DNA of 64,000 nucleotides from GWE2-40-63 sp050179685. GTDB taxonomy: Bacteria; Bacteroidota; Bacteroidia; Bacteroidales; SZUA-534. The stretch is taken from assembly GCA_050179685.1 (NCBI GenBank), contig JBFXEW010000011.1, positions 62,001-126,000 on the forward strand. The letters run 5' to 3'. How positions within the stretch are numbered: the stretch's first letter is position 1; each line of letters begins with the position of its first letter. The translations under genes were made by a program, and so were the position numbers. Positions 10,701 through 16,872 of the stretch are shown piece by piece. The notes beneath the pieces are model-generated. The model was given only the letters and a program-made list of their open reading frames with translations. It did not search any database and was not told where the DNA came from.

Positions 10701-10810
10701 AACTGGCTGTTTGAGAGACCAAATATTTGAAAATTAATCTGATAGCCCTGGGAATAGGCCGATTGCAGTGTTATGACTGCAAATAACAGGATGTAAAATG
10801 ATTTTTTCAT
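7748..10810 (-). CDS. Secreted DUF4369-thioredoxin protein with two tandem caspase-like (C14) domains
   Basis: A protein of 1020 residues. Residues 1-20 form a signal peptide (basic, then hydrophobic, ending AYSQG). Residues 25-130 resemble DUF4369. About 310-450 form a TlpA/AhpC-like thioredoxin fold with a C345-x-x-C348 motif. Two caspase/metacaspase domains follow, at about 495-755 and 770-1020. The second has the full dyad: His859 in YYAGHGLP and Cys908 in DACFSGG. The first keeps His587 but has Ser637 (codon AGT) in DASFSGG, so it should be inactive as a Cys protease. Export suggests the periplasm or outside. The second domain closely resembles the caspase at 29674-30987. It lies convergent to sufD and divergent from mtnA. 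Substrate and role are unknown; proteolysis controlled by redox state is inference. Confidence 0.85.
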   Translation of the reverse strand: MKKSFYILLFAVITLQSAYSQGYQINFQIFGLSNSQLVIANYFAGKVYALDTVKLDYQGKGVYAGTEKLKQGMYICLLPSGKYNEFLVGNDQFFSFSNDASGGLENLRFEGSDENTALSDYGRFLNSKRAAAENDSGNELLRNQISQEILSRQLKLIQDFKGEFISVFFNMLVDINVPDYLGDDDRYYYYMEHYFDNFDFAAEGLIRTPVFGSKVDTYIKKIEDLPVEQLIGYLNKAIKKAEVAHNTELYQYLVKVFFNYFSSSKNMMHEGVYNYLAKKYYFSDKNNWTSQGWLDTLINVVNKQELCLIGEYAQEIQGVDLYGKPISLYQSQSDFTLIIFWDESCSICPKYLAELRDIYRQLNTNHSVQVFAINLGNSKTEALKFINANRLQAFNHMLHTDLTSEVKKLYDVSSMPRVYVLNKDKIIIGKKISIANAQVIVENYTEAPVSVLSLLNKDNREYVKELIYDQNTQKTTPDKAFDNPQNIDVNIPLNYNKAQYRFALIIGNEHYSKFQNNAGTEIDVLFAMNDALIFKEYAQKTLGVPERNIELLTDATLGQMLYAISKINKFVKYSNGNAEVIFYYAGHGLPNEQTKESYLVPVDGNGSDLNSSIKLSEVLSRLSEYENKGLTAFIDASFSGGARNKSLREVRGVKIVPKQEVLQKTTRVFYACSENQSAWAYPAEKHGLFTYQLLKKIKETQGHLTFGELHKDLSTGVSSLASQLNKIQKPALNASIPNWAEATLLSEQSQTYKELQANIDLQIPKTGKVSPNTFAFIIGNEDYTTFQTNLNSEANVEFAQNDAQIVKKYMELSLGVPEKNIVFVTNTTLGQFNLAWNQFKSKVAAAQGKASVIFYYAGHGLPDENNEAYLMPVDVSGSNIKAGIKLSDFYKQLAELPSIRTTVFLDACFSGGARNQGLVSARGVKIKPKEASPLGNLLVFSSSSGEESSAPYKEKKHGLFTYFLLNKIKESNGQLSYGELADYLINTIPLESVRINNKEQNPQVNSSPSIGANWRSWTLE

Positions 10811-10853
10811 AAAAGGGTAAAATTGTGATGTTAATTATATGGTTCAACTTTTT

Positions 10854-10861
10854 CAAAGATA
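10854..10861 (-). promoter_or_regulatory. Candidate -7 box of the caspase gene
   Basis: On the minus strand TATCTTTG matches TAnnTTTG and lies about 44 bases before the ATG. No well-spaced TTTG -33 element is present, so only half of the promoter is supported. Confidence 0.35.
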
Positions 10862-10954
10862 AGATTTTAGAAAACATAAAAAATGCAATGCCTTTCACAA
10901 GTTCGGTTTTTTAATAGAATAATTAATAATATTGCATCCTGAAAATTTTTAATA

Positions 10955-12046
10955 ATGCAAGTAATTAACCAACAACTCCAATCCATTTGGTATGATACTG
11001 CCCGGGATGCAGTGATGGTAATCGACCAGCGAAAACTCCCTTTTCGGCTCGAAATTATTGAGCTTAAAACGCTCGAAAATGCCTATATGGCCATAAAAGA
11101 CATGATAGTTCGCGGAGCTCCATTGATTGGTGTTACTGCCGGATATGGATTGTATCTGGGAATTCGTCAGCATAAAACATCGGGAACTTTTGATCAGATA
11201 AAATCTATGGGAGCTTATTTAAAATCGTCCCGTCCAACGGCTGTAAATTTAGCAATTGTTATCGATGCGATGATTGAATCGCTCGCAAACGTATCGCCTG
11301 AGGAATATACAATAGAAGCTTTAAAAATGGCCCGAAGCTGGGAAAAGAAAGAACTGGATAATTGCAGTAATATTGGTGATTTTGGTTTGCCTTTGATTGA
11401 GGAATTATCGAAGGCAAAAAACGGGAAAACCGTGAATATTCTCACCCATTGCAATGCCGGATGGCTGGCCTGTGTTGATTGGGGAACTGCCACGGCACCT
11501 ATTTACAAAGCACATTTTAAAGGAATTCCGATTCATGTTTGGGTCGATGAAACCCGGCCGCGCAATCAGGGCGCACGTTTAACAGCCTGGGAACTGGAAC
11601 AGGCTGGAGTTCCTTATACCGTTATTCCTGACAATACCGGAGGTCATTTAATGCAGCATGGAATGGTCGACATGGTAATTGTGGGTAGCGACCGAACCAC
11701 ACGCAATGGCGATGTAGCCAATAAAATAGGAACCTATTTAAAAGCATTGGCAGCTCACGATAATAACATTCCATTTTATGTGGCGCTTCCTTCGTCGAGC
11801 ATCGATTTTACTATGATTGATGGCGTAAATAATATTCCCATTGAACAGCGCAATGCTTTGGAGGTTACCCAAATGGAAGTGGAATATCAGCATCAGGTAA
11901 TTGAAGCTAATATAATGCCAGAACATACTCCGGTTGCCAATTTTGGATTCGATGTTACACCCGCCCGATTGGTTACCGGCCTGATTACCGAACTGGGAAT
12001 CTGCGAAGCAAACGAGAAAGGAATAACGAGGCTATTCTCAAAATAA
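10955..12046 (+). CDS. mtnA: S-methyl-5-thioribose-1-phosphate isomerase
   Basis: MtnA isomerises 5-methylthioribose 1-phosphate to the ribulose 1-phosphate form in salvage of methylthioadenosine; some homologues also accept 5-deoxyribose 1-phosphate. The 363-residue length fits. The catalytic Cys166 lies in ILTHCNAG and the catalytic Asp246 in VGSDRTTR; MIVRGAPLIG near the N-terminus is a family hallmark. It is cytosolic. The stop codon is followed directly by the ATG of a class II aldolase, so the two are translationally coupled. No kinase or phosphorylase gene is adjacent to supply the substrate. Confidence 0.95.
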   Translation: MQVINQQLQSIWYDTARDAVMVIDQRKLPFRLEIIELKTLENAYMAIKDMIVRGAPLIGVTAGYGLYLGIRQHKTSGTFDQIKSMGAYLKSSRPTAVNLAIVIDAMIESLANVSPEEYTIEALKMARSWEKKELDNCSNIGDFGLPLIEELSKAKNGKTVNILTHCNAGWLACVDWGTATAPIYKAHFKGIPIHVWVDETRPRNQGARLTAWELEQAGVPYTVIPDNTGGHLMQHGMVDMVIVGSDRTTRNGDVANKIGTYLKALAAHDNNIPFYVALPSSSIDFTMIDGVNNIPIEQRNALEVTQMEVEYQHQVIEANIMPEHTPVANFGFDVTPARLVTGLITELGICEANEKGITRLFSK

Positions 12047-12655
12047 ATGACAGACGAAGGCTACATAAAATATACTTTTGATTGGATTAAAAAACCCATT
12101 GTTTTGCAACCCGAGGTGTTGGAAGAACTAAATTTATTCAGAAGCAAACTCAGGGATTTGAATATGATTGGCAAAATTCCCGATGGTCCCGGGTTCGGGA
12201 ATATTTCGGTACGTTCCACTGGCGACACTTTTTTTATCAGCGGAGGCGATACTGGAAGCCTGGAATTATTGGAAGCAGAACAGGTAGCCTTAGTTAACCA
12301 TTGTGATTATTTGCAAAACCGGATTGTTTTTGAAGGACTAATTGCCGCCAGCAGCGAAAGTATGAGTCATGCAGCTATTTATCAGCAAAGTAAAGATGTG
12401 GGTGCTGTTATTCATGTGCATCATGCCAAATTTTGGAATCATTACCGGAATCTATTGCCAACAACCGAAGTTGATGCGGCCTACGGAACTCCGGCTATTG
12501 CTAAAGCCATAGCTCAAAAGACAGTAAAAAGCCCAAAAACAAAACTGTTGATTTTAGGTGGTCACGAAGATGGAATTATAAGCTACGGAAGCAACTTACA
12601 CGAAGCTTTTGACTTGCTAATACAGTGGTATGGGGACCTGCCGCAAAAATCTTGA
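12047..12655 (+). CDS. Class II aldolase/adducin-family protein paired with mtnA
   Basis: This 202-residue cytosolic protein of the class II aldolase/MtnB fold has an SSESMSH segment carrying the family's catalytic Glu, a metal-binding VIHVHHAKFW segment and a third His in LGGHEDGIIS. Its ATG abuts the mtnA stop. Two readings are possible: MtnB-like methylthioribulose-1-phosphate dehydratase, or the Ald2-type aldolase of the DHAP shunt, which splits the same sugar phosphate into DHAP and an aldehyde. The absence of mtnC, mtnD and mtnK nearby slightly favours the aldolase, but the sequence alone does not decide. No terminator is evident. Confidence 0.75.
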   Translation: MTDEGYIKYTFDWIKKPIVLQPEVLEELNLFRSKLRDLNMIGKIPDGPGFGNISVRSTGDTFFISGGDTGSLELLEAEQVALVNHCDYLQNRIVFEGLIAASSESMSHAAIYQQSKDVGAVIHVHHAKFWNHYRNLLPTTEVDAAYGTPAIAKAIAQKTVKSPKTKLLILGGHEDGIISYGSNLHEAFDLLIQWYGDLPQKS

Positions 12656-12661
12656 ATTTTA

Positions 12662-12693
12662 TTTGGCAAATAAGTAACAAATGTGTAAAATTG
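12662..12693 (+). promoter_or_regulatory. Candidate promoter upstream of the tRNA region
   Basis: TTTG at 12662-12665, 20 bases, TAAAATTG at 12686-12693 (one mismatch to TAnnTTTG). The surrounding GTGTAAAATTGCACTCCC resembles the suf promoter P1 context. It would drive transcription through the partial tRNA copy and the tRNA. Confidence 0.4.
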
Positions 12694-12807
12694 CACTCCC
12701 AAAAATAAAGGGAATTATGTTCTTACAGACAACAAAAGCAGTAGTGCTTTATTAAAATTGAGGATCCTCGAAAAAAGTCAAAATTGTAAATTTTGTTTTT
12801 TCGGAAT

Positions 12808-12825
12808 TAGTAGCACCTGACTCAA
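12808..12825 (+). pseudogene. Partial upstream copy of the tRNA (D-arm to anticodon)
   Basis: TTAGTAGCACCTGACTCA repeats exactly the segment of the intact tRNA running from the D-loop to the first two anticodon bases (12896-12913). It then diverges and lacks both acceptor strands. It is too short to be functional and looks like a decayed or partly copied tRNA. Confidence 0.6.
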
Positions 12826-12875
12826 GTCTGTTTTTGTTTAAAGTTCTTAAAATATAATATTAATAATAAAAAGTA

Positions 12876-12950
12876 GGGCCCATAGCTCAGCTGGTTAGTA
12901 GCACCTGACTCATAATCAGGGGGTCGCTGGTTCGAGCCCAGCTGGGCCCA
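12876..12950 (+). tRNA. tRNA with CAT anticodon (Met elongator or lysidine-type Ile2)
   Basis: The acceptor stem GGGCCCA/TGGGCCC pairs fully, with A as discriminator; CCA is not encoded. The anticodon arm is CCTGA-CTCATAA-TCAGG, so the anticodon is CAT. The T-arm GCTGG-TTCGAGC-CCAGC is standard. The D-arm is odd: GCTC...TAGC has a C-T mismatch and the loop is one base longer than the usual TTAGAGC form, giving 75 instead of 74 bases. CAT could mean elongator Met or, after TilS lysidine modification, Ile-AUA; the variable and T-arm bases also resemble Ile2. A good terminator follows. Confidence 0.9.
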
Positions 12951-12960
12951 CTTTATAATC

Positions 12961-12995
12961 AAGCCTTCACCGTTAATTCTGTGGAGGCTTTTTTT
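12961..12995 (+). terminator. Rho-independent terminator of the tRNA
   Basis: AAGCCTTCAC and GTGGAGGCTT form a 10-bp stem (one G-T) with a 10-base loop, running into seven Ts. It starts 10 bases after the tRNA. Confidence 0.85.
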
Positions 12996-13082
12996 GTTTG
13001 TAAAAAGAATATATCTGGGCGAGAAGTTTATGCCGATTTATTTTTCAAACGACCGCAGGGAGAATTGAAAAAGTTATCGGTA

Positions 13083-13140
13083 AGCCCAGCTGGACCCACT
13101 TTAAATCAAATCCTTACAGTTTTCTTTAGAAGCTTTTTTT
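13083..13140 (+). pseudogene. Partial downstream copy of the tRNA 3' end and its terminator
   Basis: AGCCCAGCTGGACCCACTTT repeats the T-arm/acceptor end of the tRNA (12934-12953) with one change. The next 40 bases, up to a T-run, still align with the sequence after the intact tRNA. The upstream 130 bases do not resemble a tRNA. This is what a target-site duplication or a deleted tandem tRNA would leave. Confidence 0.6.
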
Positions 13141-13155
13141 GTTTTCAATAGTTTT

Positions 13156-14040
13156 TCACCCAATTTTTAATGAAGTCATCGTTAGCGATCCCGCTACCGC
13201 TTTGTCGTTAAATAGCTGCACCTCCTCATTTTCTTCCTGTAAAGCCAGGGCGTACAATAAGGGTAAGTAATGTTCCGGAGTGGGAATGGCTAGTTCAAAT
13301 GGTTTTCCGTGGCAACGGTAATTAATTAACTGTTTGTGATCGCCGGTAAGAATGTATTTTTTCATTTTCTCACTTGCTTCTGTTGCCCAATCGAAAGCAT
13401 AATTGTCGCTCTTGAATTTATCCCAGGCAATCATTCGCAGGTTGTGTACCATATTGCCACTACCAATAATTAATACTCCTTTTTTTCGTAAGGGAGCCAA
13501 ATCTTTCATCAGCTTGTAATGGTCCTGAGGTGTTTGTAAATAGTCGAGACTCATTTGAATTACCGGCACATCGGCTTCAGGATACAGATGTTTAACAACG
13601 CTCCAGGTTCCATGGTCGAGTCCCCAATTGGTGTCGAGACATATCGTAGTGTCTTTTATAAGATTTTGAGTCAGGTTGGCCAACTCAGGACTTCCCGGGG
13701 CCGGGTATTGAACTTCGTATAAAGCTTTTGGAAATCCACCAAAATCGTGAATCGTGTGAGGCTGTTCCATTCCTGTAACAAAAGTTCCTTTGGTTTCCCA
13801 ATGGGCCGACACGCATAAAATGGCATTGGGTTTAGGAATGGTAAGTGCTATCGACCTGAATCCGGCTACAAATTCATTTTCTTCGATAGCGTTCATGGGG
13901 CTGCCGTGCCCCAAAAACAACACCGGCATTTTTTCGGTGTTGTTAAAGGTGCTGGTAATTTTTTGTAAGGCATTTAATTTCATAGCAACGGTTGTTAATG
14001 GCAATAAAGCTAATATTTTAAGAAATTGGTCGCGTTGCAT
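13156..14040 (-). CDS. ygiD: LigB-type extradiol dioxygenase, YgiD/4,5-DOPA dioxygenase family
   Basis: A 294-residue protein of the class III extradiol ring-cleavage family, which opens catechols with a single metal. Metal and active-site His candidates are in LFLGHGSP, SAHWET, IHDFGGFP and GLDHGTWSV. The core matches the roughly 260-residue YgiD proteins. An extra 40 residues at the N-terminus begin MQRDQFLKILALLPL, like the signal segments of exported Bacteroidota enzymes, so a membrane-attached or periplasmic form is possible; a shorter start at the Met before PVLFLGHGSP would give a cytosolic enzyme. It is the last gene of the AraC-yceI-pirin-doxX run, 14 bases after doxX. Confidence 0.88.
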   Translation of the reverse strand: MQRDQFLKILALLPLTTVAMKLNALQKITSTFNNTEKMPVLFLGHGSPMNAIEENEFVAGFRSIALTIPKPNAILCVSAHWETKGTFVTGMEQPHTIHDFGGFPKALYEVQYPAPGSPELANLTQNLIKDTTICLDTNWGLDHGTWSVVKHLYPEADVPVIQMSLDYLQTPQDHYKLMKDLAPLRKKGVLIIGSGNMVHNLRMIAWDKFKSDNYAFDWATEASEKMKKYILTGDHKQLINYRCHGKPFELAIPTPEHYLPLLYALALQEENEEVQLFNDKAVAGSLTMTSLKIG

Positions 14041-14054
14041 TCCTCTGCGCTTGT

Positions 14055-14489
14055 TTAGCGATTCATTTTTTTGAAAAGAATTTTATCGAGCGAATAGTTG
14101 CCGGCTCCAACTAAAATCACCGCCAGGTAAACAGCGCTGTAGAGCAGGGGCAATTCTTTTCTCGAAAACGCATCAGGGGCATGTACAATAAATGCGGCCA
14201 CCCACATGGTAATCAGTAGCGGAACTGCAGCCGCTCGACTTGCCAGTCCAAAAATCAGGAAAAGCGAACAAAACACTTCGGCAAAAACGGTTAGTATCAG
14301 CGAAGCTGTTGCTCCAACTCCAATTGGATCAGCAAATTGTATGGGACCGCCATTAAAAAGCATTAGCAGTTTTCCGTAGCCATGTGTAAGCATTAATCCA
14401 CCCACGGTTAAACGGAGAATCAATAGGGTCCATGAGACGGATTCGGAATGGTTTCCCGGATTCATGCCAAGGTTAAATATTTTCTTCAT
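14055..14489 (-). CDS. DoxX family membrane protein
   Basis: The start chosen at ATG 14489 (MKKIFNLG) removes 16 polar residues of the longer open frame and leaves about 144 residues. Four hydrophobic segments are visible, including LLILRLTVGGLMLTHGYGKL, which is typical of DoxX. Members are subunits of terminal oxidases or accessory proteins in redox homeostasis; the true substrate is unknown. It lies between pirin and the YgiD-like gene with a very short downstream spacing, so it is probably cotranscribed. Confidence 0.85.
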   Translation of the reverse strand: MKKIFNLGMNPGNHSESVSWTLLILRLTVGGLMLTHGYGKLLMLFNGGPIQFADPIGVGATASLILTVFAEVFCSLFLIFGLASRAAAVPLLITMWVAAFIVHAPDAFSRKELPLLYSAVYLAVILVGAGNYSLDKILFKKMNR

Positions 14490-14553
14490 TCGTGTGATAT
14501 TATGTTTATTATTTTTTTTGTTGTACAAGAAGTTCATTTGGACCCATCAGCTA

Positions 14554-15273
14554 TTAAAAGCTCATGGGAACTTCCATTAAAAGAATTTCTGAATTGTTTT
14601 CATTGGCCAGGATATTTATACTATCAGTTTCCCAAATTCCCAAACCATCGCGCTCTTTTAAAACCGTTTCGCCAATGGTGAAATTGCCTTTCAAAACAAA
14701 GACATAAACGCCATTTCCTTTTTGTTTCAACAGGTATTCTGCACGATTGTTTTGTTCAAAAGTTCCTAGATGAAACCAGGCATTCTGATGAATCCAAACA
14801 CCTTCGTCGTTAGCGTTGGGCGAAACAATTTGCTGTAGCTTGTTTTTGCGTTTTGTGCGATCAAGAGTTATTTGGTCGTATCGGGGTTGCACATTTTTTT
14901 GATTTGGAAAGACCCAAATCTGCAAAAATTTCACCGGGGCATCGCTGTTGTGATTGTATTCGCTGTGCGAAACGCCGGTTCCAGCACTCATAACCTGTAC
15001 ATCGCCGTTTTTAATTACCGTAACATTGCCCATGCTGTCTTTGTGCTCCAAATCGCCTTCAAGCGGAATCGAAATTATTTCCATGTTGTTGTGCGGATGC
15101 GTATCGAAACCCATGCCGGGTGCGACATAATCGTCGTTTAAAACCCGTAAAGCGCCAAAATGCATACGCTCGGGGTTGTGATAGCTGGCAAAACTAAAGG
15201 TGTGCCGGCTGTGAAGCCAGCCGTGGTTTGCATCCCCACGGCTTTCGGCTTTATGAATAATGGTTTTTGCCAT
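14554..15273 (-). CDS. Pirin family protein (bicupin, quercetinase-like)
   Basis: A 239-residue cytosolic bicupin. The N-terminal cupin carries the pirin metal motif: GFDTHPHNNMEII (two His), HSEYNHN (His) and the Glu of NMEI. The GWLHSRHTFSFASYH opening is a pirin hallmark. Pirins such as E. coli YhhW show quercetin 2,3-dioxygenase activity and are induced by electrophilic or quinone stress. The gene lies 27 bases after yceI and 64 bases before doxX, in the same direction. The physiological substrate is unknown. Confidence 0.93.
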   Translation of the reverse strand: MAKTIIHKAESRGDANHGWLHSRHTFSFASYHNPERMHFGALRVLNDDYVAPGMGFDTHPHNNMEIISIPLEGDLEHKDSMGNVTVIKNGDVQVMSAGTGVSHSEYNHNSDAPVKFLQIWVFPNQKNVQPRYDQITLDRTKRKNKLQQIVSPNANDEGVWIHQNAWFHLGTFEQNNRAEYLLKQKGNGVYVFVLKGNFTIGETVLKERDGLGIWETDSINILANENNSEILLMEVPMSF

Positions 15274-15300
15274 AATCGGAATCTTTATAAAGTTCTAAAA

Positions 15301-15834
15301 TCAGTTTTGTTTGGTGAATTGAATTTCGCCCAACAGTTTAACCTCGTCGCTAACCATTACTCCACCGGTTTCCAGTGCTGCGTTCCAGTTTAAGCCCCAG
15401 TCTTTTCGGTTAATTTTTCCTTCGAACGAAAAACCGGCTTTTTCATTTCCCCAGGGATCTTTAATGGTGCCCCCGTATTCCACATTGAGGTTAATCTCTT
15501 TGCTGATGCCCTTAATAGTTAGCATTCCTGTAAGTTGAAACGCATCGTCATCCAATTGTTTAAAAGCGGAGCTTTCAAAAGTCATTGCAGGATGGTTTTC
15601 TGCATCAAAAAAATCAGCACTTTTCAGGTGATTGTCGCGATCGGAATTATTGGTAAATATCGATGAAGTGTCGACGCTTACTTTTACCAATGCGTTTTTG
15701 AAATCTTCCTTATCAATTTCGGCCGTAAAGCTTTTAAATTCTCCTTTTACGTTGGTAATCATCAGGTGTTTAACCCGAAACATCAGTTCACTATGAGCAG
15801 GGTCTAGTACCCATTTTGCCTTTGTCTGTTCCAT
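15301..15834 (-). CDS. YceI family protein
   Basis: A 177-residue lipocalin-like YceI protein. It has the KWVLDPAHSELMFRVKHLMI opening and a central VSVDTSSIFTNNSDRDNHLK segment characteristic of the family, whose members bind long isoprenoid chains such as polyprenyl quinones. There is no signal peptide, so this copy is cytosolic, unlike E. coli YceI. It is the first gene after the AraC regulator (gap 104 bases) and probably the first target of that regulator. Confidence 0.93.
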   Translation of the reverse strand: MEQTKAKWVLDPAHSELMFRVKHLMITNVKGEFKSFTAEIDKEDFKNALVKVSVDTSSIFTNNSDRDNHLKSADFFDAENHPAMTFESSAFKQLDDDAFQLTGMLTIKGISKEINLNVEYGGTIKDPWGNEKAGFSFEGKINRKDWGLNWNAALETGGVMVSDEVKLLGEIQFTKQN

Positions 15835-15938
15835 TTTTCTTTGTTTTAAAAGTTATGATGCAAAGATACCTGGCTTTGACAGGGTGCTGGTTACACTTTT
15901 CGGAATAGCTGTTGTAAGATTCGGAAAATGGAAGAATA

Positions 15939-16766
15939 TTATAAGAGTTTTCGCATCTCTTCGCGGAATTCGGTGGGCGTTTGCCCGGTTTTCTTTTTAA
16001 ACACATTGGAGAAGTACGATTTTTCGTTGTACCCCAATTCAAACCCAATTTCTGAGATGGATTTTTGGGTTGTGGTTAAAAGATTTTTGGCTTCAGTTAG
16101 TTTTCGGGTTTCAATCATTTCCGAAACGCTTTGGTTCATAATGTTTTGGCAAATCAGGTTTAGGTTTCGTGCGCTCATAAAAAGTTTTTCGGCATAAAAC
16201 TCAACGCCTAAGGGGCGGCGATAGTTTTCTTCCAGAATCTTCATAAAGTTAATGTAGGTTTCGTTTTGCCCGGCGTTTCGGTCGGGTCCTTCGTGAGCTA
16301 CTTTTTTTCGTTCCGATTCTATCATAATAAACAAAGCACTGAGCAAGTGCCGCACAATCGATAAGTCGGGAATGGGTTGTTGCATTTCGTCGTTTATTAT
16401 GGAACACACAGCATTTAAACGGTTAAAACAGGCTCCGGTTTGCAAATCGATGTTGGCATTGTTGTGATAAGTAGTATATAATTGAAAAATGGTTTCGGCA
16501 ATAAATTCACTTTTAAAATGTATAAACCACATATCGCATTGACCGTTCACCGGTTTTGGCAAAACCCGGTGCGCTTTGCAACGCGCCACAAAACTTACCA
16601 AAGGAGCCTGAATCGTGCCCGATTTAAAATCTACAAAGTGTTCCAATTCACCCTGCATTCCAACAATCAACGTTTCGTAATCGCTTTGGTAAGCCTGGTT
16701 CCCTGAATCAGCCATTTGTAGTGCTTCGGCAGGGCCTATCCGACTTATGTTAAAAAGATTTTTCAT
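15939..16766 (-). CDS. AraC family transcriptional regulator
   Basis: The start chosen at ATG 16766 (MKNLFNISRIGP) gives 275 residues; the longer frame to 16850 runs through the terminator of the upstream gene. The N-terminal 160 residues form an AraC-type cupin-like sensor. The last 100 residues hold the two helix-turn-helix motifs, ending with the family signature around IGFELGYNEKSYFSNVFKKKTG. It precedes yceI, pirin, doxX and the dioxygenase in the same direction and likely controls them. The inducer is unknown; a quinone or aromatic compound is a guess from the target genes. Confidence 0.92.
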   Translation of the reverse strand: MKNLFNISRIGPAEALQMADSGNQAYQSDYETLIVGMQGELEHFVDFKSGTIQAPLVSFVARCKAHRVLPKPVNGQCDMWFIHFKSEFIAETIFQLYTTYHNNANIDLQTGACFNRLNAVCSIINDEMQQPIPDLSIVRHLLSALFIMIESERKKVAHEGPDRNAGQNETYINFMKILEENYRRPLGVEFYAEKLFMSARNLNLICQNIMNQSVSEMIETRKLTEAKNLLTTTQKSISEIGFELGYNEKSYFSNVFKKKTGQTPTEFREEMRKLL

Positions 16767-16812
16767 ACAGTCAAAGATAACGAAACAGGAGACGAAAAGT
16801 TTGGGCCGGATT

Positions 16813-16845
16813 AAAAAAACAGGATAGACCCTAAGGCCTATCCTG
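16813..16845 (-). terminator. Rho-independent terminator of the T9SS cargo gene
   Basis: On the minus strand AGGATAGGCC and GGTCTATCCT form a 10-bp stem (one mismatch) with loop TTAG, followed by G and seven Ts. It starts 28 bases after the stop at 16873 and separates that gene from araC. Confidence 0.85.
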
Positions 16846-16872
16846 CACAAACCGAATTAAATTTTAATTTAT

